Program-made: the position numbers and the translations under genes
Notes under the pieces: generated by a model
Database searches by the model: none
Told to the model about the DNA's origin: nothing
What the model saw: only the letters and a program-made list of their open reading frames with translations
Part shown: positions 33,969-45,159 of the stretch, piece after piece
Numbering within the stretch: position 1 is the stretch's first letter
Layout of the letters: every line of letters begins with the position of its first letter
Assembly (NCBI GenBank): GCA_030998225.1
Contig: JAPYXD010000581.1
Span: forward strand, 3,100,001-3,164,000
Origin: Diplolepis rosae
Lineage: Eukaryota > Arthropoda > Insecta > Hymenoptera > Diplolepididae
Length of the DNA: 64,000 nucleotides
Direction: 5' to 3'

Positions 33969-35188
33969 TACATTTCAAAACCTTGTATCCTCATATGAAA
34001 CTTGGATTTACTAAATTTCCTTTACTGTGGCCCAAAGACTGCATTTTGGCTGATGTCAATGAAACACACACCGTATGTGTTTGTAAAATTCATCAAAATT
34101 TTAAATTATTGATAAATAGTTCAAAATGTGTTTCGGACAAACTTTCATTTAGTACTTACTTGTATGAAGATGTATTAAACGATATGGTGTGTGAAAATCT
34201 CACTTCTGATTGTCAGCTTCAAAAATGCAATCTTTGTCCAGGCTTTGAAGACATTGGTACTGAATTAGAAGAAGTAGTTAAACAAAATATTATTACTAAC
34301 ATAACTCACTTACAATTGACTCATGTTGATCGTTCTGCCTTAGAAACGCTCACGAAAGATACGGAAACGTTCATTAATACGCTGAGAAATGAAGCATTCA
34401 TTCTTCAAACGCACAACTTTATTACCAAAAGTCAAAGTAAATTTTTAAAAGCATTTAAACTTGAATTAAAGGAAGAAGTATTTGTAATAACAGGTGATTT
34501 TCCAGAAAATTATGTTTTCTTAATCCAAAACACGATTCAGAATCAATATTGGAACAACAATCAATATACAATACATCGATTTGTTATTTATGGTTCAGTG
34601 CGGGATGAAAATGGTCAACCAAAGTTCGATAGTTTTGTTCTTATTTCAGAGTGTACTAATCATGACACTTTTTCCATTCACCTCTTTCAAAAGAAATTAA
34701 TTAATTGGTTTGTTGAAAAAAAAGGTTAAGAGAATGTTAAAAAAATTTATTACTTTTCTGATGGTGCAGTTTCTCAGTATACAAATAAGAAAAATGGCAT
34801 TAATTTAACTCATCAATTTGAAGATTTTAATATAGAAGTCGAATGGAACTTCTTTGCTACATCGCATGGAAAAAATGACTGTGATGGAATTGGTGGAACT
34901 GTTATAAGATTTATAAGATGCGAAAGTTTAAGACGGCCTGATATAAAACTGATTGCAACACCCAAAGCTTTATTTTATTCAGTGAAACAAAAGTTTGACA
35001 CAATTCACTTTAACTTTCGTACTAATAAAGAGCATCAGAAGGAAGAAAACTTGTTACAAAATCGATTTAGTGCAGCTATTACAATCGAAGGAACACGGAG
35101 TTCTCACTCCTATGTACCCGTAGGGGAACATGAGATGAAATGTAAAATTGTCTTTAATTTCGATGACTCTATCAGAAATGTTTAAAAT

Positions 35189-36690
35189 TATGTAATTTCG
35201 TTTTCATGAAGTATACAAACTGCGTACAATTGAAATAAAATAAAAACAATAAAATACTGCGTATTTTAGTTGGTAGGGAGGTGAGGTTAGGTTATTTTTT
35301 TTGCCTGAAATTGAAATTGAATACTCGACCGAATGATAGGTTACACCAGTTATTTATTAACAAGTAATTTTATGCACAAAGTTCGGGATAACGCATTTAC
35401 CCCCGGAAACCTAACCCGACCACATATAATTTCACGAACTTGATATAAAGCTGGGCTGCTATTACATTGTTGAGCGCCAGGTTATAGTACGTCGAAATAA
35501 CCAAAGTTACTATTTAATGAACTCGCTATTGATAGACCAGCCCGCTCATGTCGGGTTACCCTGTACCGCGGAGAGCGCGGGATAAGGAGAAGCATTTAAG
35601 GCCGCCTTGCGGGTAAGCGACACTGTTATTCGCGTAAATCCGATGCATACCGCGGTCACTGACTCGAACTTTAATTTTTAACGCACGGAATGGCCCAGAG
35701 TCTGTCACCTCGAAATCTCCGTAGCGAGATGCTATTGTCGCGCACCACACAATTAAACCAAATTAAATTAAATGAATCAGAACCAAAGGAGACACTCAAC
35801 GTTACCTGATATCTTACGGCGTTCTCGCCAGCTTCCTCGATTCGACATCCTCAATTTGTCCAGATGTTGGACAGAAAGTTAGTTATGGAACACAGATTGT
35901 AATGACTTTCACTTTTAAACCTTTAGGATAGTAAAGGCAGATCTTTCTCAAATAAAAATAGTGAGGTTTTTTTGCTTTAGTTGTAAATTATAAAGTTTGT
36001 CGGCATTCCATAAGTAGTCTGTCTCCGAAAAGAGCACTCTCCATTAAATGCCCTCATAAACCCTCCGAGATACCTGCCTTCGCCTCGACTTTAGTTTAGC
36101 ACCCTTACTAAGTTACCAAAATGTGACATCGTCTCATGACCACTTGTACAACGTTGCCATTCATCATCAGTTATGTATTTAAATTCAATAACTAGAAAGG
36201 ACTGACAACGTCGAATTCCTAAAGGCTTGGGGTGGAGACCTTTGGTGAGGACCAGGGCGTCGGCAGTAGCTTGAGAGGTGCGAGGCGGTCAATAGCATTA
36301 TTGTCGTCGTCGATACTTGAAATTTATTTGTCACCCTCTGATTCGAGTCACAATCTATTAATGTACCCAGAATTTAGATGTTTCTAATTATTAAATACAT
36401 TTATTAATAAGTACATTTGCAGTGGTCATTTTTTAGCTGAACCCAAACTTTTAACAAAAGCACGCATCAAATTATTTGTGTTTACAAACACAATTTGATA
36501 AACGAAATTCCCGTCTCTCTATCTGGTACTTCAGCCACCACAGACGTCGAATAGAGAATGAATAGAAAACATGGGCGAATTGTAAAGAAACACGACCCAC
36601 TTACTAGCTGGAAACCGTGATGGCTTAAACGAGCAAAATGCGGCAATAGAACTGTCATTTAATGAAAAAAATATGTCGTGAGAATCAGTG
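35189..36690. other. Intergenic; partly GC-richer
   Basis: No gene recognised. 35530-35750 is GC-richer and has a 64-codon minus-strand frame without familiar motifs. It may be the 3' flank of the preceding transposon, but no matching terminal repeat was found. Confidence 0.5.
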
Positions 36691-37072
36691 GATACTGAAT
36701 CTTGTTGTTCCTCTACACGTCGACGAATCTATAGATTCAGATGAAGAGGATATTGCCGAGCTTGACTAAATTTTGCTAAAACTTAAATCCATTGGCGTTA
36801 AAATAAAGAGCGTCGCGAACAATCGAGCTAAAGTTATAAATACGGTTAAGAAGAATTCTCAAAAGATATTTGACTTAAAGCGAAATACGGCGAAACAATT
36901 GAATGAATTTACAGGTTTAATTGCCGATAGGAAGGATAGTTGCGAACAAATGCACAAGGCGGAATGCGAATTTAAGGATTTAGAATTGGAAAAGAATGTC
37001 AAACAGGTAGAAGCAAAAGTAAATGTTTCAAGCGAGGCTTCTGAAGAGCTTCACTGCTCAAGTGGACTATGA
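36690..37072 (+). pseudogene. Unknown coiled-coil protein fragment with an in-frame stop
   Basis: In one frame an acidic start (ESIDSDEEDIAELD, about 36723-36766) is followed by TAA at 36767-36769 and then by a 99-codon Lys/Glu-rich stretch (SIGVKIKSVANNRAKVINTV ... ELEKNVKQVEAKVN) of coiled-coil character. The family is not recognised; it could be a gag-like or host fragment. The continuity of character across the stop suggests a decayed gene. Confidence 0.3.
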
Positions 37073-37213
37073 ATACGCTCTTCTGCAGCTGGCTGTTCTA
37101 CAATAGGTATTTGCTCTTCGATCACATTATTTTCTACTACTCTTAGTTCAACTTCTATTGCATTTTCAGGATTAGATTCTTCGAAATAGTAGATTGTGTA
37201 CCAAGGGTGGCAT
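37051..37213 (-). CDS. Unknown Glu-rich reading frame, antisense overlap
   Basis: The minus strand is open for about 50 codons (YYFEESNPENAIEVE, VIEEQIPIVEQPAAEERIH) and stops at 37051. Codon use and the acidic, repetitive Glu/Ile/Val pattern look coding-like. Its end overlaps the end of the plus-strand frame by 22 bp. Identity unknown. Confidence 0.25.
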
Positions 37214-37709
37214 GGTGGCGATTGTGATGAGTGCGAAGTGTACCCGCGCGAGCGTAGCGAGGGCGGTATTCACACGAGTCACATCGCTACCATGTCGCTC
37301 GAGGTGCACACGACGTTTTGTGTCCAAATTGGTGGAAAAAGTCGCGTTGCGTGCGAATGCGTAGTTAGTCGCGGGCAGTCAAGTTTCGGGCGGTATGAAT
37401 ATTTTGCCCGTTGAAGCGGGCGGTATGAACATTTCGCCCGATTGTTACGCCGAAGCACAATTGACTCCATGCCGCCCTACGCACAAGCATGCAATGCGAC
37501 TTTTTCCGCCCGTTTAGACACAAAAGTTATTTTCGCCAAGTTCTTGTATTTCGTCCTTATCTGTTTATTGTTCTTCTGAATTTTGGTCCTCGTCAGTCTC
37601 CTTTTGAGAGAGCAAAAATCGTTTTTCTTGACTCAGGGGGTCTCAAAAACAACCCAATAAAAAAATGTCAAAAAATTCCAAAAATGTGAAAAGCCCTTGT
37701 GTATGACAA
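37214..37709. other. GC-rich patch without a recognised gene
   Basis: Includes repeated gcgggcggtatgaa blocks (37387 and 37427) and, at about 37620-37660, a short match to the dispersed repeat (cttgactcagggggtctcaa). Confidence 0.5.
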
Positions 37710-38420
37710 TAGGGATCCCGGAGTCGAGTCTGATTCCTCGGAGGAATCGATTTCTAGCGTTAGAGAATCGATTCTTTGAAATCGATTCCGCTTGGTGGAA
37801 TCGACAGCAGAATCGATTCTTAAGCGTCGGATTCGACGTCGATTCTCTCCTTTTACGTTGTTTCGATCTCAGTATTCCCAGTGCGGCCGGTCGCATATTG
37901 CGCCAGATTTTTACTTTCATCCATTTGTATCCACGTCTTTGACTTTTGTTTGTGCTAAAATCATCTTCAATTTTATTTCTTTTTATTTTTGGCGCGTGGC
38001 ATGCCACCGCCAAGTGAAGTGTGGTTGCACTTCAAAAAAACCGGTGATAAAGTGCGTCGTTCTCACTCTCACGTTGAACTTAGTTTTTGCAACAGCACCT
38101 CTTCAATGAAAAAACATTTGCAAAAAGTACATAAGTGAGAGTAAAATTCTGTGAAAAGAAAGAGAAGTACTAATTCGCGTCCAAATTCAACTCGTCCTGA
38201 CTCCAACGAGGGTGTGGCTGGTCCTGCGACCAGGCCCGATGCGGTAATAGGTACTGATTAGATAGATACTGATTTTAAATAATAGCGGGTTTTTTTAAAC
38301 GGAAGGGAATCATTAGAATCAGAACCTAGAATAGACTTTTTATCGTCGATTCCCAGAATCGACATTTTTTTCGAATCGAAGAATCGAGAATCGATTCTCA
38401 CCGTCGATTCTGGAACCCTA
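37710..38420 (+). mobile_element. hAT-type element, 711 bp, with decayed BED finger
   Basis: The ends tagggatcccggagtcga and (complement of right) tagggttccagaatcga are inverted repeats. Flanking 8-mers tatgacaa and catggcaa match at 6 of 8 positions. Subterminal regions are dense in tcgattc, typical of clustered transposase sites. A short coding remnant is inside (38001-38138). Confidence 0.75.
38001..38138 (+). pseudogene. BED-type zinc finger remnant of a hAT transposase
   Basis: The 45-codon frame MPPPSEVWLHFKKTG ... LSFCNSTSSMKKHLQKVHK fits a BED finger: the WxHF start, the STSSMKKHL helix and the HxxxxH end are present. The Cys pair that should follow (CxxC) is replaced by RSHSH, so zinc binding is lost. 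The frame ends at TGA 38138; the rest of the transposase is absent. A Ser/Asn/Pro-rich stretch follows in another frame to about 38250. Confidence 0.7.
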
Positions 38421-39641
38421 CATGGCAACTTATCTATGTAACTTTAAAACTTACGCTGCTATGCATATAAATGAACCGCTTAAACTTCCCAAATATCACG
38501 AAGAAACTGTAGCTGCAATTGACCTAATCAAGACAAAATAAAAGTAGCAATATACAGCGCAATATAGGAATCAAATCTATTAATATATTATTATATTGAA
38601 TTACTTACTTACATATCTTTCTAGAAGAAAATAAAAGAACTCCGCATACACAGCAGTCGAGTAGCACGTTGTGGCGTATAAGGAAACTGGGAACGCGGGA
38701 AGGAGAGTCAAGATTGTGAGACAATCAAGTTACGTAAAAATTGCGGTAAAATTTAAAGTAATTTTAATGATACCTATTAGCCAATCAAGAAGGAGAGTTT
38801 AATTCAGAACAAAGATTTCAAATTTCAGGGGAGAAGATATTGTTGATCATTTACTGGCTGCCAGCAAAGTACACCATTACGGCTTTTAAAAAGTTGCATC
38901 AGGCATGTAGAAGCCTTTCTTTCACGTCAATTTATGAAAAAGTTTATCTTAATCCCAAGATAAAAACAATCCTGCTTTGTAAGTATAGACACATTTTCAC
39001 AGAAAGAAAATTAAATCAGTTTTTTGATCGCCTAAAACTTATCATATGTTCTTAACCTCAATTTAAGGAAGCATCGTTTCCTTTCTTTTGTTTCACTATA
39101 CACAGTTTTGTTCGAATAAAAGAATTTGGTTTTACAGTATGATGTATCGAAATGAAAGAGGGTCGAGTTCCACGAGCTTGGTGTTTAAATACTAATTGGC
39201 TGTAAAAATACCATTTGGGTATGAACAACTATCCTTATCAATTCTGATTTTTGTCTTTTTCTTATGAAATAGAATAAAAGCCGCTATTCAAAAAAAAGTT
39301 TTTTATATAATAAAAAATTTTTACTTTTTCTGAACAATGCATTTCATTACGTTCTGGAGCTAACTATACAATATACTATCTTTGTTTAGGTATATGAACA
39401 AATATATTCATTTAGAAATATAAAGAAGATTAAAAAATTATCGCTTCGAAAAGTAGCAGCTAGTTTTAGCTTCATGACATTTTTGCACATAATTTAAAAT
39501 CATTTTGTTTAGTATTTGTGTTATAAAAGTTATGATAGATTTCAATTTAGTGGAACTGATTACTTCAAAAATGTGGTTAGTGAAATATTTCAGAATATGG
39601 AGCATTCGCAGCAGGTTCGACGAGAATAGACGCATGCTGTT
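38421..39641. other. Intergenic AT-rich region
   Basis: No gene supported. The open frame 38840-39055 has no known motif. Confidence 0.5.
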
Positions 39642-39851
39642 TAGAGGTGTGCAAAAAGATTCGATTCGATTTCCGATCCGATACGAACGGCTGATCGAAT
39701 GTCGAAAATCCGTCATCCGAAGAAGCGCGCTTCGGATGTCGAATATTCGACATTCGACGGGCGGCCGATCGAATCGAAAAATTCCGATCCAACAAATAAG
39801 GCGAATCGAATCGAATTTGCGACATTCGATCCGACAGAAAGCACACGCCTA
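39642..39851. mobile_element. hAT MITE, 210 bp, with perfect 8-bp target duplication
   Basis: TIRs tagaggtgtgc / gcacacgccta; the 8-mer atgctgtt is repeated exactly at 39634-39641 and 39852-39859. The interior is packed with attcga and tcgaat. Non-coding; the short open frames over it are artefacts of the repeat. Confidence 0.92.
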
Positions 39852-40147
39852 ATGCTGTTGTGCAATTCGTTCAAGAAGAACAGAGTGAATAAAATGTCGT
39901 TGACCTGATTCCCTTAAATTGGCTGAACGAGAATAGAAACTCTTGTTCCTACCCGAACACAAAGTAATATAAACATCTGAAGAAGTGGGTTCGCCAATGC
40001 ACAAATTTGGAAGTCTCTTGGCTTCAGGGCCAACAAATATTTATAATCAAAAAGTACGGTGGATATTCAGGCTGGCAGATAATCAACGGACTGTCTTAAA
40101 AATAATGTACGTATATTATCCAAATCATGTTATTATATTGGATCTAT

Positions 40148-41424
40148 AACTTAATTCGTGCATTTTTTTTCAAAATTTGAACGTTTATTTAAGAAAAACA
40201 TGTACAATAGTATTATTCAAAGTATTGCCCATCTGAAGCTATGATTTTTTCCCATATTTCTGGCAATTTGTGGATTCCATCCCAAAAGAACTGTGCCGGC
40301 TTGGCGGCCAAGAATGAATCAAGCCAATTTTTGATACCCTGTACTGGTGTGAACCGTATTCCAGTGAGGGCGTTCTGCATCGACCGGAACAAATGGTAGT
40401 CAGAAGGGGCAAGGTCTGGGCTATAAGGCGGGTGGGGTAAAACTTCCCATCCACTGTTTTCCAAATAGTTCTTAACCGGAATAGCAACATGGGGCCGAGT
40501 GTTGTCATGATGGAAAATTATTGCCTCGTGTCTGGTCGCATATTCAGGGCGTTTTACGGCTATTGCTCTCTTCAAACGGATTAATTGTCTTCGGTAGCGT
40601 TCTCCATTGATGGTTTCACCCGGTTTTAGCAGCTCATAATACAGCACACCCTTCTGATCCCACCAAATACAGAGAATTACCTCCGCGCCATGGATATTCG
40701 GTTTCGCCGTTGATTTGGCTGGTTGGCCGGGTTTCACATATGATTTTTTGCGCTTGGGGTTGTCGTAATGGATCCATTTTTCATCACCAGTAACAATCTG
40801 ATGCAAAATATGATGTAACAAATCTTCTTTTTGTGGCGTTCCAGCAGCATTTCGGACATGCAAAACCGCCTTTCAACGTCTCTCGGCTTGAGTTCATGTG
40901 GAACCCAATTTCCTTGCTTTTGAATGTATCCGGCTGCTTTTAAACGTTTTGAAATGGCTGCTTGAGTGACTCCCAAAGATTCTGCGAGCTCTTCTTGTGC
41001 TTGGCAACAATCTTCATCGATTAATGCTTCCAGTTCTTCATCTTCAAACTTTTTTGGCTGCCCAGGACGTTCTTCGACTTCCAAGCCAAAATCACCACTT
41101 TTAAATCGTGCAAACCACTTTTGGCACGTTCGCTCAGCTAGAGCATGTTCACCATAAACTTCCACAAAAATACGATGACTTTCGGCATCAGTTTCCTTCA
41201 TATTAAAGTAATGAAGAAGAACTCCCCGCAAAAACACTTTTTCAGGCACAAAGTTTGACATATTTGAGTGAAAAAAAATTATTGTTGTTTACGCTTCAAA
41301 TGAATGACATATACTGAAAAAGACGCACAATGACAGTAGCTTTCCAACGCATGTTCGGAATATTGGAACGATGGAATAATAATCAAGTTACGCCATCTCT
41401 TAGCAACCCGCACGAATTAAGTTA
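40148..41424 (-). mobile_element. Full-length mariner element, 1,277 bp
   Basis: Both ends carry taacttaattcgtgc as inverted repeats, with TA at 40146-40147 and 41425-41426. Length is normal for mariner. The transposase runs right to left with a single frameshift, so this is the youngest-looking mariner of the window. Confidence 0.92.
40213..41261 (-). pseudogene. Mariner transposase, near-intact, one frameshift
   Basis: The first frame (41261 to about 40830) starts MSNFVPEKVFLRGVLLHYF and has the HTH parts (CQKWFARFKSGDFGLEVEER, VTQAAISKRLKAAGY). Near 40825 the frame shifts at the run after LLERHKK; the second frame continues to 40213. It holds the three catalytic aspartates: IVTGDEKWIHYDN, IIFHHDNTRPHVA and YSPDLAPSDYHLF (a DD34D layout). 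It ends SDGQYFE stop. Only the frameshift prevents a ~345-residue product; an assembly error in the A-rich tract is possible. Confidence 0.93.
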
Positions 41425-41457
41425 TAGATGCAATACATAATTCGCTTTATTTTATAG

Positions 41458-43658
41458 CATCTTATGAAAAAGGATTAAAACGCCTAGAGCGATATTTGAG
41501 GACTCTAGATCCTGGCAGCACAACTGCAACTGAAGGATTGTCTAACGGGGATGCTCTAACAATGCAATGCGTGTCCAATATTCTTCGACGAAAAACAACT
41601 GCAGATGCAAGTCAAAGTGGTAAATTTAATAAGGACATATCAAACACTTTTTGAATAAATAAAAGTTTTTGGATGCTAGCTTCTTACATTAAAGTAATAT
41701 AAGGTCTACGCCTTACCACACGGTCAACTTGTGCAGAGAGTACACTTATAATAATGATTTTTTGTAACAAAATGAATTGATTCTATTTTTTATTAAGTAG
41801 GTAGATGATCAATTTTTTTAAACTGAGAATCTAGCTTTTCAAAAAAATTAAAATCAAAAGCATAGTAATATTAGGCTTTGAGCAAAAATTTATTTTACTA
41901 AATATTTAGAAATAATTAATTATCATATTCAAACGAAAATCTTTCATTATTTAAAAAGTTTATTGCCATAAAATTCCCGGTCGTAAATTATTCTATGAAT
42001 GCAATATTTTTTAGTACCACGGTAAAATTGTAATAATAAAAGAAGAAGGGAGAGCAATAACGAACAAGGTACTGTTATTGGTAGCATTGGAGTTTACACT
42101 ATTCTTTAAATTACAAACTACAAAATACTTATACTTAATTTAAAATAATTGAATAGTTTGAAGCATTGGTAATTTTTATTGTAGAATCTGCTGTAATTAA
42201 GGCAGCCTTAATGCAGTACTATGAGACTACAATGGTGGAAATAGAAAAGGTACAAGAAAGCATTGAGTACGACAAAGAGCTGATACTACAAGAGACTGAA
42301 ACTAAACTCCTTTTGAACTTGGGTCGCCCACTAGGAAAAGGGCTGAGCGAAGACCTGCGGAAATTGGAAATCACTTTGCCCATAGTAGATCACACCAATT
42401 GGAAAATATTTGATAATGCTTTGGCGACAAATTCTGTTAAAACAATGGCCTTGGTATGCTGAATACCTGACACAAGATAATAAAAAAAAAGTTTAAACTT
42501 TCTCTGGTTATATAACATGCCTAACCTAATGCTCACTTTTTATGTGGGATTGAAAATTAAAAATATATTTAGTTCATATTTTTCAACTACTTGAGAACTC
42601 GCTATCGCAAAGAATTTTCCGTCATTCACTTTAAAATGTATTTTTTGCAGAAGAACGCAATACGATCATATGGGAGGACAAAAGATAAGGTTGCGGAAAT
42701 TGTGCGAGCAATTTTACCAAAAATTATTGGCCAACAAGTTCAACTTCTTTACTTTGGGAAGGGGGAAAGAAGCAGTAGCCTACATGCTAAAAGAAATTTT
42801 AGCGCAACCAACACACTCGCATGTCAGGTACCATAATAGGTCCCAGTTTTAATAACCTTCTAAAAATTCTTAAGCCTCTACAGAATCCTCTATAATCTTT
42901 CAGGATCTTCCAAAATCTACAAAAGACAATCAAAATTTTCCAAAATTTCTGTAGATTCTTCAAACCTTGATGAGTTAATTGAGAGTCTCTTTTGGGTTCT
43001 TTATTAATCTTTTACAATCTTTTGAATTCACGCATAATCTTCTTTTAAAAGAATCTTCCAAAATTCTTGAATATTTATCCCAAACGAGGCTGTTTCCGTA
43101 TATTCTAGAATAATCAGTAATTTTCTGAACTCTTCCAAAATCTATCAAAATCGTTTGTACTCTCTGAGAACTGTTTAGACACTTTTCAAAATTTTATTAA
43201 AAACTTAGAATCTTTGAAAGACATCTAAAATAACTTATAGAAAAGAACTAGTTAGTAGCAGTTTATGATAGAAAAAAATCTGGAAGATTCTCAAAGGTGT
43301 TGAGAAAATTTATACGATTAAACAAGTATGAAAAGAATATACTTTTTTGTACGTATTTGAATTTGTTACTTTCATAATTTTGAACGCCTTTGAAAGTTTT
43401 GGACCTTCCGAAGCAACTCTGTTTTTCTTCAATTGAAGAAAAAGACTTAATTGTAGTACAAACTTCGATTACGGTCGCATATTTCAAAACATAATAAATC
43501 TATTTACAGAGGTTATCAACAACTTATTAGGAAATTCAGTCACTGACAAAGAAATTTGCCACATAACAGGAAAATGGCTCAAGGGAGCTTCAAACAGAAA
43601 TGGGGGTCTTCAGGCTCGGAGCATTACTGTTAACGTGTTTAACGTGACGCGAAGATGA
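41458..43658 (+). CDS. Multi-exon gene candidate resembling DUF4806 proteins, with a frameshift
   Basis: Likely exons are 41458-41619 (YEKGLKRLERYLRTLD, donor GTAAAT), 42185-42453 (phase-compatible join; KVQESIEYDKELILQETE, LGKGLSEDLRKLEITLPIVD), 42651-42827 (AIRSYGRTKDKVAEIVRAIL) and 43510-43658 (EICHITGKWLKGASNRNGG, stop). The order of an L-x-x-LE helix region, a VxxIL helix and a terminal KWLKGAxxRNGG block matches DUF4806-bearing insect proteins of unknown function (from memory of the family; moderate). In the third exon a five-G run (42761-42765) appears to hold one extra G: dropping it gives KEAVAYMLKEIL. Without that, the join to the last exon is out of phase, so the gene is either broken, mis-assembled or lacks a further exon. 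The 5' exon with the start is not identified. Confidence 0.5.
42840..43500. repeat. Degenerate short repeats in the last intron of the DUF4806-like gene
   Basis: Variants of tcttccaaaatct, cttttcaaaatttt and ttctagaat recur roughly every 15-40 bp from 42860 to about 43240. Low complexity rather than a regular tandem array. Confidence 0.5.
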
Positions 43659-43921
43659 AAAATAGTAAAAAGAGTGATGACATCACAATAAAAAAACGAA
43701 TCGCATGCAACTTTGAGTGATTAAAATTTTCTTTATTTTGAACGTTTTCAATTAAGTGATTTTAATTTACTGTATGCTCTGAGAAAAGACAAATAAATAA
43801 AATATTGAAAAATGTTTTGTTATTTAAAGAATATAAACATCAAAGTATCTTTATTTAATAAAATGTTACTCTTCTACATTTTTGTACATATTTTTTGAAC
43901 CCTGCTAAATGTGTAATAAAC

Positions 43922-45098
43922 TTACAATGTAAGATCTTTTGCCAAGATTTTTTCTGATTTGATTGGTTCTTCAAAAACGCTTTCAACTTTGGAGATAACG
44001 AAGCCTTCCATAAAAAAATTGTTCAAATCTGATTCATCGGTACGAGAAACAATCCTAGTAACTTGGAAAAATTGTCCATTGTTTAATTGAACAAGATTAT
44101 TAGGATATATCGAACCAACTTGAAACTTTTTTGTTTCGACTCTTGTGTAAGAGATCTCATTATTGTAGGAATGCTCTTTGGTTTTGTTTGCATTGTTGAT
44201 GAGAGGATAATACATGATTATTTCACTACCTGCTGCTTCTATTTCAGATGAAAATCGGAAAACTTGCGCCACGACTTTCTTTCCTGAGCGTATACCTGAG
44301 ATTTTATTTTCTGTAAAAAGTTTTCGAACGGAAAGGCAGATTAGTCTGATAACGGTGCTTGCATGTACCTAACGTCGTCTGCTGCATGAATTAAATTGTG
44401 GATGTTCATCACTACAGATGATTCCCCATACAGCAGTAGCATTTTGGAAACAAACTCCCGTAAGAAATCTTCTGCTTCGTTTACCCGTTTGACGGCGAAT
44501 TCCCGGTTGAATAAAATTCTGCAGGTGCCGTGTAAGAGAAGAAAGTGTTGATAGTAGTTTGGCGGTAAAACTTTACAAAAAATTAGAGGACCGGTGTACA
44601 ACAGAATGAATATGTACTGAGTAGCTTTCCAATTCGCTAAACCTTGCAAAGGAAAACAACTCCGCTGAAATTCATCTGGTACAGAAGCAGACAACTGATC
44701 CAAGAGTTGAGACAGTAATTTTCGATCTTCTCGGCTGAGCTTACTCCTGTTTTTTCCAAAAAGCAATTTCTGCAGAAGTAATTTCATCGCACCTTCAGCA
44801 AGCAGATGCATATTGTTAATAGCACATATTTCACTGGATTGAACTTGTGAATACGAAGAAGTGGTGACGTTTCGTCATCATGATGATGTTCCGGTTGAGA
44901 TTTATTCTTGAAAGATTTTTTGGTTCGTCGAGGACAGTCGATGTCTGGATAAACTCTCACTTGACTTTTAGGATTATCTTTGGTTGTTCTAAACGTTTCT
45001 CCTTTTATAATGCACCTTTCACAAGCGTGGAATCCGGTGTGTCCTTTAGTACACTTAACAAAAGCTCGCGCCGGTGTATCACAAACAAAAGCTTTCAA
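43922..45098 (-). pseudogene. CACTA/EnSpm-like transposase remnant
   Basis: Minus-strand frames in order: 45098-44820 (FVCDTPARAFVKCTKGHTGF with HACERC, then TSPLLRIHKF), a frameshift near 44820, 44811-44341 (MHLLAEGAMKLLL, WKATQYIFILLYTGPLIF, MNIHNLIHAADDVRYM) and, after an in-frame TAA at 44341-44343, SAFPFENFLQKI in the same frame. A third frame (44272-43922) carries the C-terminal VQLNNGQFFQVTRIV region. This block order is that of insect CACTA-like transposases with a DUF4218-type domain (family assignment from memory, moderate). The N-terminal catalytic part upstream of 45098 is missing. Confidence 0.65.
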
Positions 45099-45159
45099 AT
45101 CGAAATCATATTTTTTTTAATCGATTTCAACTCCGTGTTTTTTTACAATTCATATTTAA

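Larger units (their letters stand above)
30684..35188 (+). pseudogene. Uncharacterised transposase-like gene split by two transposon insertions
   Basis: One gene is readable in four pieces on the plus strand. The start MPNQKIGCNPFKLRNHTWI (30684 on) and an acidic stretch (EEDSAEEPSD) run to 31014. After the first insertion EKFLKAHNF and HLQKEFNITFKLAQKAKQI reach 32675. After the second insertion FKTLYPHMKLGF, THTVCVCKIHQNFKL, ITGDFPENYVFLIQN, YFSDGAVSQYTNKKN and FFATSHGKNDCDGIGG follow, ending with TIEGTRSSHSYVP and a stop at 35185. These blocks define a family found in many arthropod and cnidarian genomes as multi-copy proteins, probably a DNA transposase; D residues in DFPENY, SDG and CDG could be a DDD site (inference; the superfamily, perhaps Sola-like, is uncertain). 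In-frame stops near 30932, 32414 and 34727 make it dead. Confidence 0.75.

Noticed and set aside
35530..35760. GC-rich stretch considered as an rRNA or tRNA piece
   Set aside because: No cloverleaf with a GTTCRANNC arm and no recognisable rRNA core could be found.
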